Part shown: positions 1 to 6,712 of the stretch, in pieces
How positions within the stretch are numbered: position 1 is the stretch's first letter
Layout: each line of letters begins with the position of its first letter
The notes under the pieces: generated by a model
What the model saw: the letters and a program-made list of their open reading frames with translations, nothing else
Told to the model about the DNA's origin: nothing
Database searches by the model: none
Position numbers and translations under genes: made by a program
NCBI GenBank assembly: GCA_964422415.1
Contig: CAYRBI010000145.1
Coordinates: 1-15,972 of the forward strand
From: OLB16 sp964422415
Lineage (GTDB): Bacteria; Hinthialibacterota; Hinthialibacteria; OLB16
DNA length: 15,972 bases
Reading direction: 5' to 3'

Positions 1-1
1 G

Positions 2-772
2 GATCCGCTGGGGGGAGGACCGCGGCATGTGTGCTGCTCGATGGACCAGATTCCTGTTGCCGACAACACATTCGACCTGGTGGTCCAGGCGGATGCCCTC
101 GAACATGTCCCTCGATCTATGCGGCTTACCTCCCTGGATGAGATGGCCCGTGTCTCGCGCAAGTGGTTGATCTGGATTGGTCCTGTTGACACACCCGCGG
201 CGGTTGAGGCGGAGGAGGACCTGTGTGCGGTGCATAGGGTTCTCTTTGGTGGACGAGAAATGGACTGGCTAATCGAACACCGCCGCCATGGTCTGCCACA
301 GGGAAGGGAAGTTATCCGTGCTCTGGCCCGGCACTTCACTGACTGGGCCTGGTGGCGTTCCTGTGGCCTGCGGGAATGGTGGAGTTTCAAGCGCCTGGAG
401 TTGCAGCTCGATGTGGGTCCTTATCGCCCCCTCCTGGAGGAAGCGTTGAACAACTGGTACAGCACAGAGGGGTGGAAGACCGATTATCATCTCACCGGTG
501 CGGTCCCCTCCTATCGCTGTGTCTTCGTGGGATGCAAGCAGGGGAACCTACCGCCCAGTATTGAGGATCCACCCGTGTGCAGTTCACTGTCCGAATCGGG
601 TAAGATCATCGCCAACCTCGCCGGGGCGCTCGCGGGCGGAGTGGGACTCGGGGCGGATGGGCATCCCCAGGCGCCCACTGCAGCCATTCAACTGGAACGC
701 ATCGCCCATCTGCTGGAGGCTCATGCGCCAGCACCGGACACCGGATTTCTTGCACGTTGGATGGGACGGTAA
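2..772 (+). CDS. SAM-dependent methyltransferase, 5' truncated by the window edge, probably frameshifted near the 3' end
   Basis: The reading frame is open from base 2, so the true start lies upstream and most of the nucleotide-binding half, including the glycine-rich SAM motif, is missing. What remains begins with the core of a class I (Methyltransf_11-like) methyltransferase: IPVADNTFDLVVQADALEHV matches the family's post-motif 'lPf.dnsFDlVv..dvLEHv', followed by RLTSLDEMARVSRKWLIW, the usual 'R...l.El.RVsk.g.l.i' strand. No specific acceptor can be named. The frame ends at 770-772, shortly after a helix-like stretch QLERIAHLLEAHAP. The sequence that looks like its natural continuation lies in the next frame up to 1196, so this is probably one longer gene interrupted by a frameshift or a sequencing error. 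By analogy with methyltransferases carrying such a C-terminal domain, a surface-polysaccharide role is plausible but inferred. Confidence 0.72.
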   Translation, partial: DPLGGGPRHVCCSMDQIPVADNTFDLVVQADALEHVPRSMRLTSLDEMARVSRKWLIWIGPVDTPAAVEAEEDLCAVHRVLFGGREMDWLIEHRRHGLPQGREVIRALARHFTDWAWWRSCGLREWWSFKRLELQLDVGPYRPLLEEALNNWYSTEGWKTDYHLTGAVPSYRCVFVGCKQGNLPPSIEDPPVCSSLSESGKIIANLAGALAGGVGLGADGHPQAPTAAIQLERIAHLLEAHAPAPDTGFLARWMGR

Positions 773-1196
773 GCACAACGTGCGCGCCTGGATTGTAGGA
801 CAGAACGAAGCGGTCATACTGGGAGAGGGTTGGTATGACCGCGCGCCGGATTGGTTCGGGCTTCCTTTCCGGGAATCCTTCCCCCGCGCGATTCTCCGGA
901 TCCCCTCTCAAGCCGTTGCCGGACCGGTCACTCTCCTGTTAAGTTCCGCCTTGGCTTTCCATAACGGTGCTCAGTGGGTTGAGATTTCGGTGGGAGAGGC
1001 ATGTACCCGTCATGTGCTTCCGGCTCCCATACCGGGTCAGGAATGGAGGGCAGTGACTGTTCCACCTCCACCCCGGATCTCATCCTCCGGGTGCCTGGAA
1101 ATCACCCTCGTGGCCCAACCCTGGAGGCATGGAGAACTGGAGGAGATTCAGGATTTCCGCGAGGTTGGAATCCTGTTTGCGGGGGTATTGGTGTAA
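741..1196 (+). pseudogene. C-terminal beta-sandwich-like domain of the methyltransferase gene, displaced by a frameshift
   Basis: After about position 740 the protein-like signal moves from frame 2 to frame 3. The frame reads HVGWDGKHNVRAWIVG, then LGEGWYDRAPDWFGLPFRES, alternating beta-like stretches (VTLLLSSALAF, WVEISVG, WRAVTVPPPP, CLEITLVAQPW), and ends EEIQDFREVGILFAGVLV. The 'GWY..E...G.pFRW' opening and the 'D.R.lGi....i.v' ending recall a beta-sandwich module often found at the C-terminus of glycosyltransferases and methyltransferases of surface-glycan loci; this is family knowledge, not a search result. The same frame upstream of 740 reads as compositionally odd sequence without motifs, and no ribosome binding site or credible start precedes the domain. 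It is therefore better read as the tail of the preceding gene. The shift corresponds to one extra base (or two missing) between about 735 and 772. The exact point is not resolvable by eye. Confidence 0.55.
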
Positions 1197-1202
1197 TGCT
1201 AC

Positions 1203-1390
1203 TCCCCCCCACCCCAACCCTCCCCCGCCAGGGGGGAGGGAGTAGAGATTCACCCTTTCCTGCCAGGGGGGCGGGATTCGAGTTTTACCCTTTCCCGCCA
1301 GGGGGGAGGGCTTGGCGTGTTGTTCACGCTTTAGCGTGCCTTTTTTTTTCTCCTCCCCCCTGGCGGGGGAGGGTAGGGTGTGGGGAGAGG
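1203..1390. repeat. GC-rich palindromic repeat cluster, three units at a 35-bp period plus one inverted unit
   Basis: The intergenic space between the methyltransferase and the PQQ-like gene is mostly repeat. The core GCCAGGGGGG occurs at 1227, 1262 and 1297, exactly 35 bp apart, each embedded in a C-run/G-run palindrome of the type CCCTCCCCCGCCAGG. A fourth copy lies in reverse orientation at about 1351-1390. Bases 1218-1239 are a perfect 22-bp reverse complement of 1352-1373. Flanking sequence such as CCCCACCCCAACCC at the left and GGGTAGGGTGTGGGGAGAGG at the right resembles widely dispersed bacterial intergenic repeats of the 'CCTCACCCCAACCCTC' type. Translations across it give only low-complexity Pro/Gly-rich peptides, so it is treated as non-coding. 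Confidence 0.8.
1325..1349 (+). terminator. Small hairpin plus T-run after the methyltransferase gene
   Basis: CACGC-TTTA-GCGTG (1325-1338) forms a 5-bp stem with a tetraloop, followed by CC and nine T residues (1341-1349). This has the form of an intrinsic terminator on the + strand, though the stem is short. The hairpin is also a member of the TTCAYGCTTYAGCRTG repeat family seen at 2789-2877 and 6713-6742, so a dispersed repeat may have been co-opted here. The larger inverted repeat 1218-1239/1352-1373 encloses it. Confidence 0.45.
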
Positions 1391-1443
1391 ATGTACGAAT
1401 GATCATTCAAGTACGCAGTTCTTTATCCGGAGGTTTATATCAA

Positions 1444-2748
1444 ATGCTTTCTCGTTGTCTGCTTTCTATCTTCATGGTCATTAGAGTCTGTTCTGTACAG
1501 GCGCAGGAACCTTACTGGCCCCAGTGGCGGGGACCCGAGTTTAATGGGACCAGTCCCGCCACAGGTTTACCCGAGGTCTGGAGTGTCACCCAGAATGTTG
1601 TCTGGAAAGTTCCCCTGCCGGGGGCATCGGGAGCCACCCCCGCTGTGTGGGGCAATCATGTTTTTGTCTCTTCACTCGACAACGAAACCAAGGATCTGCT
1701 CGCTTATGGTATCAACCGGACCACGGGCGAGGTTCTGTGGAAGAAGGTGCTGGGAATCGGCTTTGGCGATGAGGGGCGTGGACGGAACATGGCCTCACCC
1801 TCCCCAGTCACCGATGGAGAAAGGGTGATCTTCCTGTTCGGCTCGACCGATCTGGTGGCCCTGGACTTCGCGGGCAACATTCTCTGGAGCCGTAACCTTA
1901 AACAGGAATTTGGTGGCTTCCATGTCTTGTTCGGATATCACTCCAGTCCATTGCTCTACAAGGGGAAGCTGTATGTGCTGGTGCTCCAAAGAGACCATCC
2001 CCTTGATGGATCGGCTAATGAGGGCGGCCCCACCGATTCCTTCTTGCTGGCGGTCGATCCCGCCACGGGCAAGGATCTGTTCAAGCATGTCCGCCCGACC
2101 GATGCAGTCGAAGAGTCGCATGAATCCTATGCCACACCTATTCCTTTTACCTATAACGGACGTGATGAGATCCTGCTTTTTGGAGGTGATTGTATCAGTG
2201 GTCACGATCCTGAAACGGGCACGGAGTACTGGCGTTGGGGCAGCTGGAATCCGGGCAAGATCGGCCACTGGCGGGTGGTACCCTCTCCGGTGACCAGCAC
2301 GGATATGGTTTATGTGTGCGCTCCCAAGGGCAATCCCATTTATGCCATCAAGGCGGGGGGACAAGGGCAGCTGAGCGATGACGCGGTGGTGTGGCATCTC
2401 GATAAGAATACAAGCGATGTCTGCGTGCCATTGGTATACAAGGATCGGATCTATGTACTGGATGGTGACAAGAAGGCTCTCACCTGTCTGGATTCCAAGA
2501 CAGGGGAAGTGAAATGGGTCGAACGGTTACGCGGTAAGGGAGTCTTCCGTGGCTCGCCCACCGGCGCGGATGGACGTGTTTACCTCATCAACGAAGAAGG
2601 CGAGGTCATTATCCTGGCCGCTTCGGATGAGCTCAAGTTGATCTCCCGTTTTTCCATGGGGGAACCGCCCTGCCGTTCTTCCATCGCCGTGGCCGGCCAG
2701 CATCTATTTATCCGTACTGGCCAGAGCCTCTATTGTGTGGGGAAATAG
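1444..2748 (+). CDS. Secreted PQQ-like beta-propeller repeat protein
   Basis: The protein is about 434 aa. The start at 1444 is chosen because GGAGGT (1429-1434) precedes it by 9 nt and because it begins a signal peptide: MLSRCLLSIFMVIRVCSVQA with likely cleavage after Ala20, before QEPYWPQWRGP. The frame extends further upstream, but only into the repeat cluster. The mature part carries several PQQ-type blades, seen as repeated 'l.a.d..TGe.lW' strands: LLAYGINRTTGEVLWKK, LLAVDPATGKDLFK, ISGHDPETGTEYWRW, LTCLDSKTGEVKWVE, and a final GRVYLINEEGEV. The opening 'WPQWRGP..nG.S...GLP..W' is typical of a large periplasmic or outer-surface family common in Planctomycetes and Verrucomicrobia-like bacteria. 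No PQQ-ligand or dehydrogenase catalytic set could be assigned, so an enzymatic role is not claimed; a structural, binding or assembly role is equally possible. It appears monocistronic, with repeats on both sides. Confidence 0.85.
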   Translation: MLSRCLLSIFMVIRVCSVQAQEPYWPQWRGPEFNGTSPATGLPEVWSVTQNVVWKVPLPGASGATPAVWGNHVFVSSLDNETKDLLAYGINRTTGEVLWKKVLGIGFGDEGRGRNMASPSPVTDGERVIFLFGSTDLVALDFAGNILWSRNLKQEFGGFHVLFGYHSSPLLYKGKLYVLVLQRDHPLDGSANEGGPTDSFLLAVDPATGKDLFKHVRPTDAVEESHESYATPIPFTYNGRDEILLFGGDCISGHDPETGTEYWRWGSWNPGKIGHWRVVPSPVTSTDMVYVCAPKGNPIYAIKAGGQGQLSDDAVVWHLDKNTSDVCVPLVYKDRIYVLDGDKKALTCLDSKTGEVKWVERLRGKGVFRGSPTGADGRVYLINEEGEVIILAASDELKLISRFSMGEPPCRSSIAVAGQHLFIRTGQSLYCVGK

Positions 2749-2788
2749 AAACTTTTTCTTCTCTCTCAAGCAAAGTGAAGGGGGCAAC

Positions 2789-2877
2789 CCGCATGTTGTT
2801 CATGCTTTAGCATGTGGGGCTACCTCAAGATTCAACTGAGAACGAAGCCCACATGCTAAAGCATGAACAACATGCGG
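2789..2877. repeat. Perfect 30-bp inverted repeat between convergent genes
   Basis: Bases 2789-2818 are an exact reverse complement of 2848-2877, separated by 29 nt. Each arm contains its own small palindrome, CATGCTTTAGCATG, preceded by GCATGTTGTT. Related units occur at 1317-1338 and 6713-6742 with CACGCTTTAGCGTG and CACGCTTCAGCGTG. The head-to-head pair lies just after the stop of the PQQ-like gene and before the terminator of the convergent prepilin gene. It can fold as a very long stem in either transcript and may act as a bidirectional terminator, but there is no T-run directly after the + strand arm. No target-site duplication or ORF is visible. Confidence 0.85.
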
Positions 2878-2883
2878 AACAAT

Positions 2884-2925
2884 GAACAAAAAGAAAACCC
2901 CCGCAGGACCTTTGTCCTGCGGGGG
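2884..2925 (-). terminator. Rho-independent terminator of the minus-strand prepilin gene
   Basis: CCCCCGCAGGAC (2898-2909) pairs with GTCCTGCGGGGG (2914-2925) to give a perfect 12-bp stem with a 4-nt loop. On the minus strand it is followed by the T-rich tail TTTTCTTTTTGTTC (2897 down to 2884). It lies 32 bp past the stop codon of the prepilin gene. This is the clearest terminator in the window. Confidence 0.9.
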
Positions 2926-2957
2926 GTGTGGGTCGTTTGCTTGAAACGAATCGTTTG

Positions 2958-3728
2958 CTAGAACGAGTTGAGCGGATCGTACTCATTCTTGGTGAAAGGA
3001 ATATCTGTGGTGAGGGTGAACCACAACTCACCACAGCTGCGGGTTCCATTGGTCGGGCTGTAGGATAAAGCCCGGTAACTTAAGGGGATACCTGAGGGTT
3101 TATTGGCAGCGCAGCCATCCATAGCACCGAAACCACGGTCCCAGTGGCCCGCGATCCGGTCAGGTCCCGCTATAAAATATGCGCAGTAACGGATCCATTT
3201 GACATCATCACCCGAAGGAGTCGCATAGCGGGAATCCATACCCACCGGTACAGTACCATCTGACCACGGATCACAGCACTTGGCCGCGTCGATGAACTTC
3301 TGAGGCGTGGTCAATGGGCAATGAATTTGAGGGGCATAGAAGGTTCTCTGCCTGTCTCCCACGGAGGTTTTGGAGTCGCCGATGAATTGCAGCCCACCTT
3401 TCGAAAGAATCAGCGGAGTCACAATCGGGCAAGGCATATTGGCGATCGGGCTCGATTTGTTGCGTGACTTACGAACAATGGTCCCTGGATCGTTATAATC
3501 GGCATATAAGAATCCATAAAATGTTTGATGCTGTAAACCGGCGGTCTGCATCGACTTCAGATTAGCCTTGGCCCTCGCAACTCGAGCACGCTCTTGCGCC
3601 TCGAGGAAATTGGGCAAAGCAATTGAGATCAAAATTAAAATAATGGCAATCACGATCAACAACTCGATGAGGGTAAATCCCCGCCGTTTCAGGCAGTGTT
3701 GACCCACGTGGCGAAAATACGAGAGCAT
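2958..3728 (-). CDS. Prepilin-type protein (type IV pilin / type II pseudopilin-like N-terminus)
   Basis: The protein is 256 aa with a class III prepilin signal: a basic leader ending KRRG (Gly17), then FTLIELLIVIAIILILISIALPNF. Cleavage by a PilD-type peptidase after Gly17 would leave Phe+1, with Glu at +5 (residue 22), and the hydrophobic helix is the membrane anchor and polymerisation spine. After it comes EAQERARVARAKANLKSMQ, the amphipathic continuation usual in this family. The roughly 200-residue globular part is not one I can assign. It contains YFIAGPD, a C-terminal NEYDP motif common in environmental prepilin-like proteins, and seven cysteines, many for a pilin. The ATG has a strong ribosome site, AAAGGAGGA, 6 nt upstream, and a terminator follows, so the gene is probably monocistronic. 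No assembly ATPase, platform protein or peptidase gene is nearby, so whether it belongs to a pilus or a secretion system is unknown. Confidence 0.88.
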   Translation of the reverse strand: MLSYFRHVGQHCLKRRGFTLIELLIVIAIILILISIALPNFLEAQERARVARAKANLKSMQTAGLQHQTFYGFLYADYNDPGTIVRKSRNKSSPIANMPCPIVTPLILSKGGLQFIGDSKTSVGDRQRTFYAPQIHCPLTTPQKFIDAAKCCDPWSDGTVPVGMDSRYATPSGDDVKWIRYCAYFIAGPDRIAGHWDRGFGAMDGCAANKPSGIPLSYRALSYSPTNGTRSCGELWFTLTTDIPFTKNEYDPLNSF

Positions 3729-3785
3729 TTGGATTCCTCCTTTGAATTTTTAGGGGTGTATGTCTAGTCCTTCACCCACAGCTAC

Positions 3786-3814
3786 AAGCTAATCCTCTGC
3801 ACTAAGGTTGTCAA
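3786..3814 (-). promoter_or_regulatory. Possible sigma70-type promoter of the prepilin gene
   Basis: On the minus strand a perfect TTGACA (3814-3809) is followed, after 17 nt, by TAGCTT (3791-3786), a weak -10. It lies about 60 bp upstream of the prepilin start and points at it. The -35 and spacing are good; the -10 matches only 3 of 6 consensus bases. Confidence 0.4.
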
Positions 3815-4091
3815 TGACACGATTGTGTTTACGGCAAAAAGTAGAAATGAGGTGGAAGATGGGGATAACCACAACTCAAATCACATTTTTTCCTCATACT
3901 CCGCTAACCAGTGTCTCCCATAATCCCTTATTCTTGGGAGGAATATCATCAAACAATAGGGTCTCTCCATCTCATGTTTGTGGTGGAGGGATAGAAATGG
4001 GTACCTATAGTCTTATTGGGATGGTGTGAGTGTAACATCAGACCCCAGCCAAGCGTCTAATGAGCAAAGGGGATATTAAAAACAGTTTATG

Positions 4092-4136
4092 GGGTGTGCG
4101 AAGTGATCACGAACGGCGGATCGCGAACACCCTTTT
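4092..4136 (+). promoter_or_regulatory. Structured leader or operator element upstream of the phoB-like gene
   Basis: GGGTGT (4092-4097) can pair with ACACCC (4127-4132), extended inside by GCGA (4098-4101) with TCGC (4121-4124) across a 2-nt bulge, and is followed by TTTT (4133-4136). This is terminator-like on the + strand. The loop holds the perfect palindrome GTGATCAC (4103-4110) and two near-identical 10-mers, GATCACGAAC (4105-4114) and GATCGCGAAC (4119-4128), 14 bp apart. It could be an attenuator, the end of a short transcript, or a binding site for a dimeric regulator. Only the sequence symmetry is directly seen; no known riboswitch class or Pho box consensus was recognised. Confidence 0.4.
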
Positions 4137-4165
4137 ACACTACCGCTACCGTCCATCTTGGGCGA

Positions 4166-4191
4166 TATAATCAAATAGGTTGACAAGGAGG
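4166..4191 (+). promoter_or_regulatory. -10 box and ribosome binding site of the phoB-like operon
   Basis: A perfect TATAAT occurs at 4166-4171, without a recognisable -35 at normal spacing, which would fit an activator-dependent promoter. AAGGAGG (4185-4191) follows and sits about 11 nt before the GTG at 4203. It is better placed for that start than for the in-frame ATG at 4233, so GTG 4203 is preferred. Confidence 0.45.
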
Positions 4192-4202
4192 AACAGACAG
4201 CA

Positions 4203-4928
4203 GTGGCCACTTATCCTAGCGGCGTGGTGGGTATGTCATCCGTGACGAGGAAGACGATCCTTGTGGTAGAGGATGAAGAGGATATCCTCGAACTGGTCGA
4301 GTACAATTTGGGCAAGAATGGTTTCACAGTGACCACGGTCACAAGCGGTGAGGAAGCGCTCCAATCGATCCGCTCCAAACTTCCCGACATGGTGCTTCTC
4401 GACCTGATGCTTCCAGGCATTGACGGATTGGAGATCTGTAAGCACCTGAAGGCCGATCCCCGGACCCAGCAGATTCCGGTCATTATGCTGACCGCCAAGG
4501 GTGAGGAGAGTGATATCGTGACTGGTCTGGAGTTGGGAGCTGACGATTACATCACGAAACCTTTCAGCCCGAGGGTTTTGATCGCTCGTATCCGGACAGT
4601 TCTGCGCCGTAAAACCCGGGAGAAAGCGGATGAAAACTCTGTATTGCGGATCCATGACCTTCTCATTCACCCCGGTCGTCATGAGGTGCTTGTAGCGGGT
4701 GAACAGGCCGATCTGACCTTCACGGAGTTCCGTATCTTGCATCTTCTGGCGCGCCGTCCGGGTTGGGTCTTTACCCGTGCTCAAATTGTCGATGCGGTGC
4801 GGGGCGAGGATTATCCCGTAACCGACCGGGCGGTGGATGTGCATATCGTGGGCTTGCGGAAGAAGTTGGGACCCAATGGGGGCTTTATCGAGACCGTTCG
4901 CGGAGTTGGTTACCGGATGAAGGAATAA
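4203..4928 (+). CDS. phoB: PhoB/OmpR-family response regulator
   Basis: The protein is 241 aa from GTG 4203, supported by AAGGAGG at 4185-4191; ATG 4233 is an alternative start ten codons later. The receiver domain (about 17-135) has the acidic pair Glu23-Asp24 in ILVVEDEED, phospho-acceptor Asp67 in MVLLDLMLPG, switch Thr97 in PVIMLTAKG and Lys119 in ITKP, so it should be phosphorylatable. The C-terminal winged-helix DNA-binding domain (about 145-240) has the family landmarks LTFTEFRILHLLARRPG, TRAQIVDAV, RAVDVHIVGLRKKLG and IETVRGVGYRM. These are closest to PhoB. It would act as a transcription factor phosphorylated by the histidine kinase 3 bp downstream. The symbol denotes subfamily resemblance: no phosphate transport (pst/phoU) genes are in the window and no Pho box was found, so control of phosphate starvation is not demonstrated. 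Confidence 0.92.
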   Translation: MATYPSGVVGMSSVTRKTILVVEDEEDILELVEYNLGKNGFTVTTVTSGEEALQSIRSKLPDMVLLDLMLPGIDGLEICKHLKADPRTQQIPVIMLTAKGEESDIVTGLELGADDYITKPFSPRVLIARIRTVLRRKTREKADENSVLRIHDLLIHPGRHEVLVAGEQADLTFTEFRILHLLARRPGWVFTRAQIVDAVRGEDYPVTDRAVDVHIVGLRKKLGPNGGFIETVRGVGYRMKE

Positions 4929-4931
4929 CCG

Positions 4932-6704
4932 ATGCCACCCCGCCGCCAGTTGCTCTGGCAGCTCTACTTTCCGTATCTGCTGGTCACGATTCTCTCGCTC
5001 TCCGTGGTCACTTGGTATGCCACCATTTCGCTCAGACGATTTCATCATGAGCAAGCCACCACCGACCTGCGTATACGCGCCAATCTGGTGCTCGACCAGA
5101 TTGGCCCATTCCTGGAGAGGGGCGATACCCGGGCCCTTCAGGATACTTGCAGAACCCTGAGTTCCGAGGCCTCAGTCCGTGTCACGGTTATTCTTCCCGA
5201 TGGAACGGTACTGGCCGACTCGGATGAGGATCCCTCACGAATGGACAACCATGCCAGCCGCCTCGAAGTGCGGGAGGCTCTCCAAGAAGGAGCTGGGACA
5301 TCGGTCCGCTACAGTCAGACGCTCAAGGTGGACATGCTTTACTTTGCTCTGCCCTTGAACCCGGAAGGGACAGTGAAGGCGGTGGTGCGCACCGCCATGC
5401 CTCTCACAGCGCTGGCTCAGGGAATCACCTTCCTCTATTGGCGTGTGTGCGTGACGGGATGTGTGGTTGCTCTCATTGCCGCGTTGATGAGCTTGGCCAT
5501 TTCCAGGCGGATCACACATCCGCTAGGAGAGATGAAAAAGGGTGCTGAACGTTTCGCGCGTGGAGACTTTGCCCGTCAACTTGAGGTTCCCGGTTCCGAG
5601 GAACTGGGCGCCCTCGCCGAGGCCATGAACCAGATGGCGGTTCAACTCGAAGACCGCTTATCCACCGTGGTCCGCCAGCGCAACGAGCTCGAGGCGGTCT
5701 TCTCCAGCATGGTTGAGGGAGTCCTGGCCGTAGACAAGGAGGAGCATCTGATTGGCATCAACCGTGCCGCTGCCCGGCTCATTGGCCTGGACTCCGATAT
5801 GGCCTTGGGACGGCATATTCAAGAAGCAGTAACCAACTCAGATCTCGCCCGCTTGATCGTGAGATCCCTCTCTGTGGAGGAACCGGTCGAGGGCGATGTC
5901 ATTCTGGGAGATCCCATACCACGTTTTCTGCAGGTGCATGGCACCAATCTACGCGACGCGCGCGGGACCGCCATCGGTGCGCTGGTGGTGCTGGAGGATG
6001 TCACCCGCCTGCGCCGCCTTGAAGACATCCGCCGGGATTTTGTCGCCAATGTTTCCCATGAACTCCGCACCCCCATCACATCCATCAAGGGTTTCGTGGA
6101 AACCCTCCTGGATGGAGCCATGGAGAATGGCCTGGACACCCGCCGGTTTCTGGAGATCATCGCCAAGCAATCCGACCGTCTCAACGCGATCATCAACGAT
6201 CTTCTCAGTCTGTCCCGCATCGAGCGGGATGAGGAACGCGAAGCCATCCAGCTCGAGGATACTAAACTCAGGGATGTCCTCGATCTGGCTATCCAAGCCT
6301 GTGCTTCTAGCGCTTCCACCAAGCGGATTTCCATTCAGATCGACTGCTCCAACAACATTCTCGTCAAAGCCAATCCCCTGCTTATTGAGCAGGCCGTGGT
6401 CAACCTAGTGGATAATGCGATTAAGTACAGCGAGGAGGGGCGGGACATCCATATGAAGGTGGTCCGGGGTGGGGGGTGGATTCATATTCATGTGCGCGAT
6501 CAAGGCTGTGGGATCGCCAGAGAACACCTCCCGCGGCTCTTTGAAAGGTTCTACCGGGTAGACAAAGCGCGCAGCCGCAAACTGGGCGGCACAGGATTAG
6601 GACTGGCCATCGTGAAACATATTGCTCAAGCCCACGCGGGCAGCGTGATGGTAGAGAGCACTCCTGGCGAGGGGAGTGTATTCACCATCTCACTTCCGGG
6701 TTGA
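4932..6704 (+). CDS. phoR: PhoR-type membrane sensor histidine kinase (HAMP-PAS-HisKA-HATPase)
   Basis: The protein is 590 aa and starts 3 bp after the response regulator stop, so the two form one operon. The order is TM1 (about 10-33), an extracytoplasmic sensor region (about 34-160), TM2 (about 166-190), HAMP (about 190-243), PAS (about 250-355), HisKA with catalytic His376 in FVANVSHELRTPITSIKG, then HATPase_c. The ATPase boxes are intact: N-box NLVDNAIKYS (Asn495), G1 DQGCGI, F-box LFERFYRVDKARS, and G2 GGTGLGLAI (552-560). This architecture with a large extracytoplasmic loop is that of PhoR/PnpS kinases of Gram-positives and many other phyla, unlike the E. coli PhoR, which lacks a large sensor loop. 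The signal is unknown; phosphate status is a reasonable family-based guess only. The gene converges on the radical SAM gene, with a palindromic repeat between them. Confidence 0.92.
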   Translation: MPPRRQLLWQLYFPYLLVTILSLSVVTWYATISLRRFHHEQATTDLRIRANLVLDQIGPFLERGDTRALQDTCRTLSSEASVRVTVILPDGTVLADSDEDPSRMDNHASRLEVREALQEGAGTSVRYSQTLKVDMLYFALPLNPEGTVKAVVRTAMPLTALAQGITFLYWRVCVTGCVVALIAALMSLAISRRITHPLGEMKKGAERFARGDFARQLEVPGSEELGALAEAMNQMAVQLEDRLSTVVRQRNELEAVFSSMVEGVLAVDKEEHLIGINRAAARLIGLDSDMALGRHIQEAVTNSDLARLIVRSLSVEEPVEGDVILGDPIPRFLQVHGTNLRDARGTAIGALVVLEDVTRLRRLEDIRRDFVANVSHELRTPITSIKGFVETLLDGAMENGLDTRRFLEIIAKQSDRLNAIINDLLSLSRIERDEEREAIQLEDTKLRDVLDLAIQACASSASTKRISIQIDCSNNILVKANPLLIEQAVVNLVDNAIKYSEEGRDIHMKVVRGGGWIHIHVRDQGCGIAREHLPRLFERFYRVDKARSRKLGGTGLGLAIVKHIAQAHAGSVMVESTPGEGSVFTISLPG

Positions 6705-6712
6705 TTGTCCCC

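Larger units (their letters stand above)
3729..4202. other. 474-bp divergent intergenic region between the prepilin gene and the phoB-like gene
   Basis: Besides the candidate prepilin promoter on the left and the structured element and -10 on the right (listed separately), nothing convincing is seen between about 3815 and 4090. Small open frames there, for example 3808-4029, lack a ribosome site and protein-like composition. A weak CTCCCA/TGGGAG inverted repeat with a 14-nt loop is present near 3915-3940. The stretch is AT-richer than the genes around it, as expected for regulatory DNA. Confidence 0.5.

Noticed and set aside
1..6. Window begins exactly at GGATCC (BamHI/Sau3AI site), suggesting a cloned insert boundary
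   Set aside because: One restriction site at the edge may be coincidence, and nothing else in the sequence indicates vector.
1218..1310. CRISPR-like array suggested by regular 35-bp spacing
   Set aside because: The repeated part is a degenerate C/G-run palindrome, the intervening segments are only about 15 bp and similar to one another, and there are no cas genes.
1312..1443. In-frame upstream extension of the PQQ-like gene
   Set aside because: It translates the GC-rich repeat cluster. The signal peptide and ribosome site both support ATG 1444.
1795..2397. 200-codon open frame on the minus strand
   Set aside because: It is a shadow of the PQQ-like propeller gene without protein motifs or a start signal.
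3808..4029. Small open frame in the prepilin-phoB gap
   Set aside because: It has no ribosome site, unnatural composition, and overlaps the candidate promoter of the prepilin gene.
4236..5054. 272-codon open frame on the minus strand
   Set aside because: It lies antisense to the phoB/phoR genes, where the coding evidence is overwhelming. It has no recognisable domain or ribosome site.
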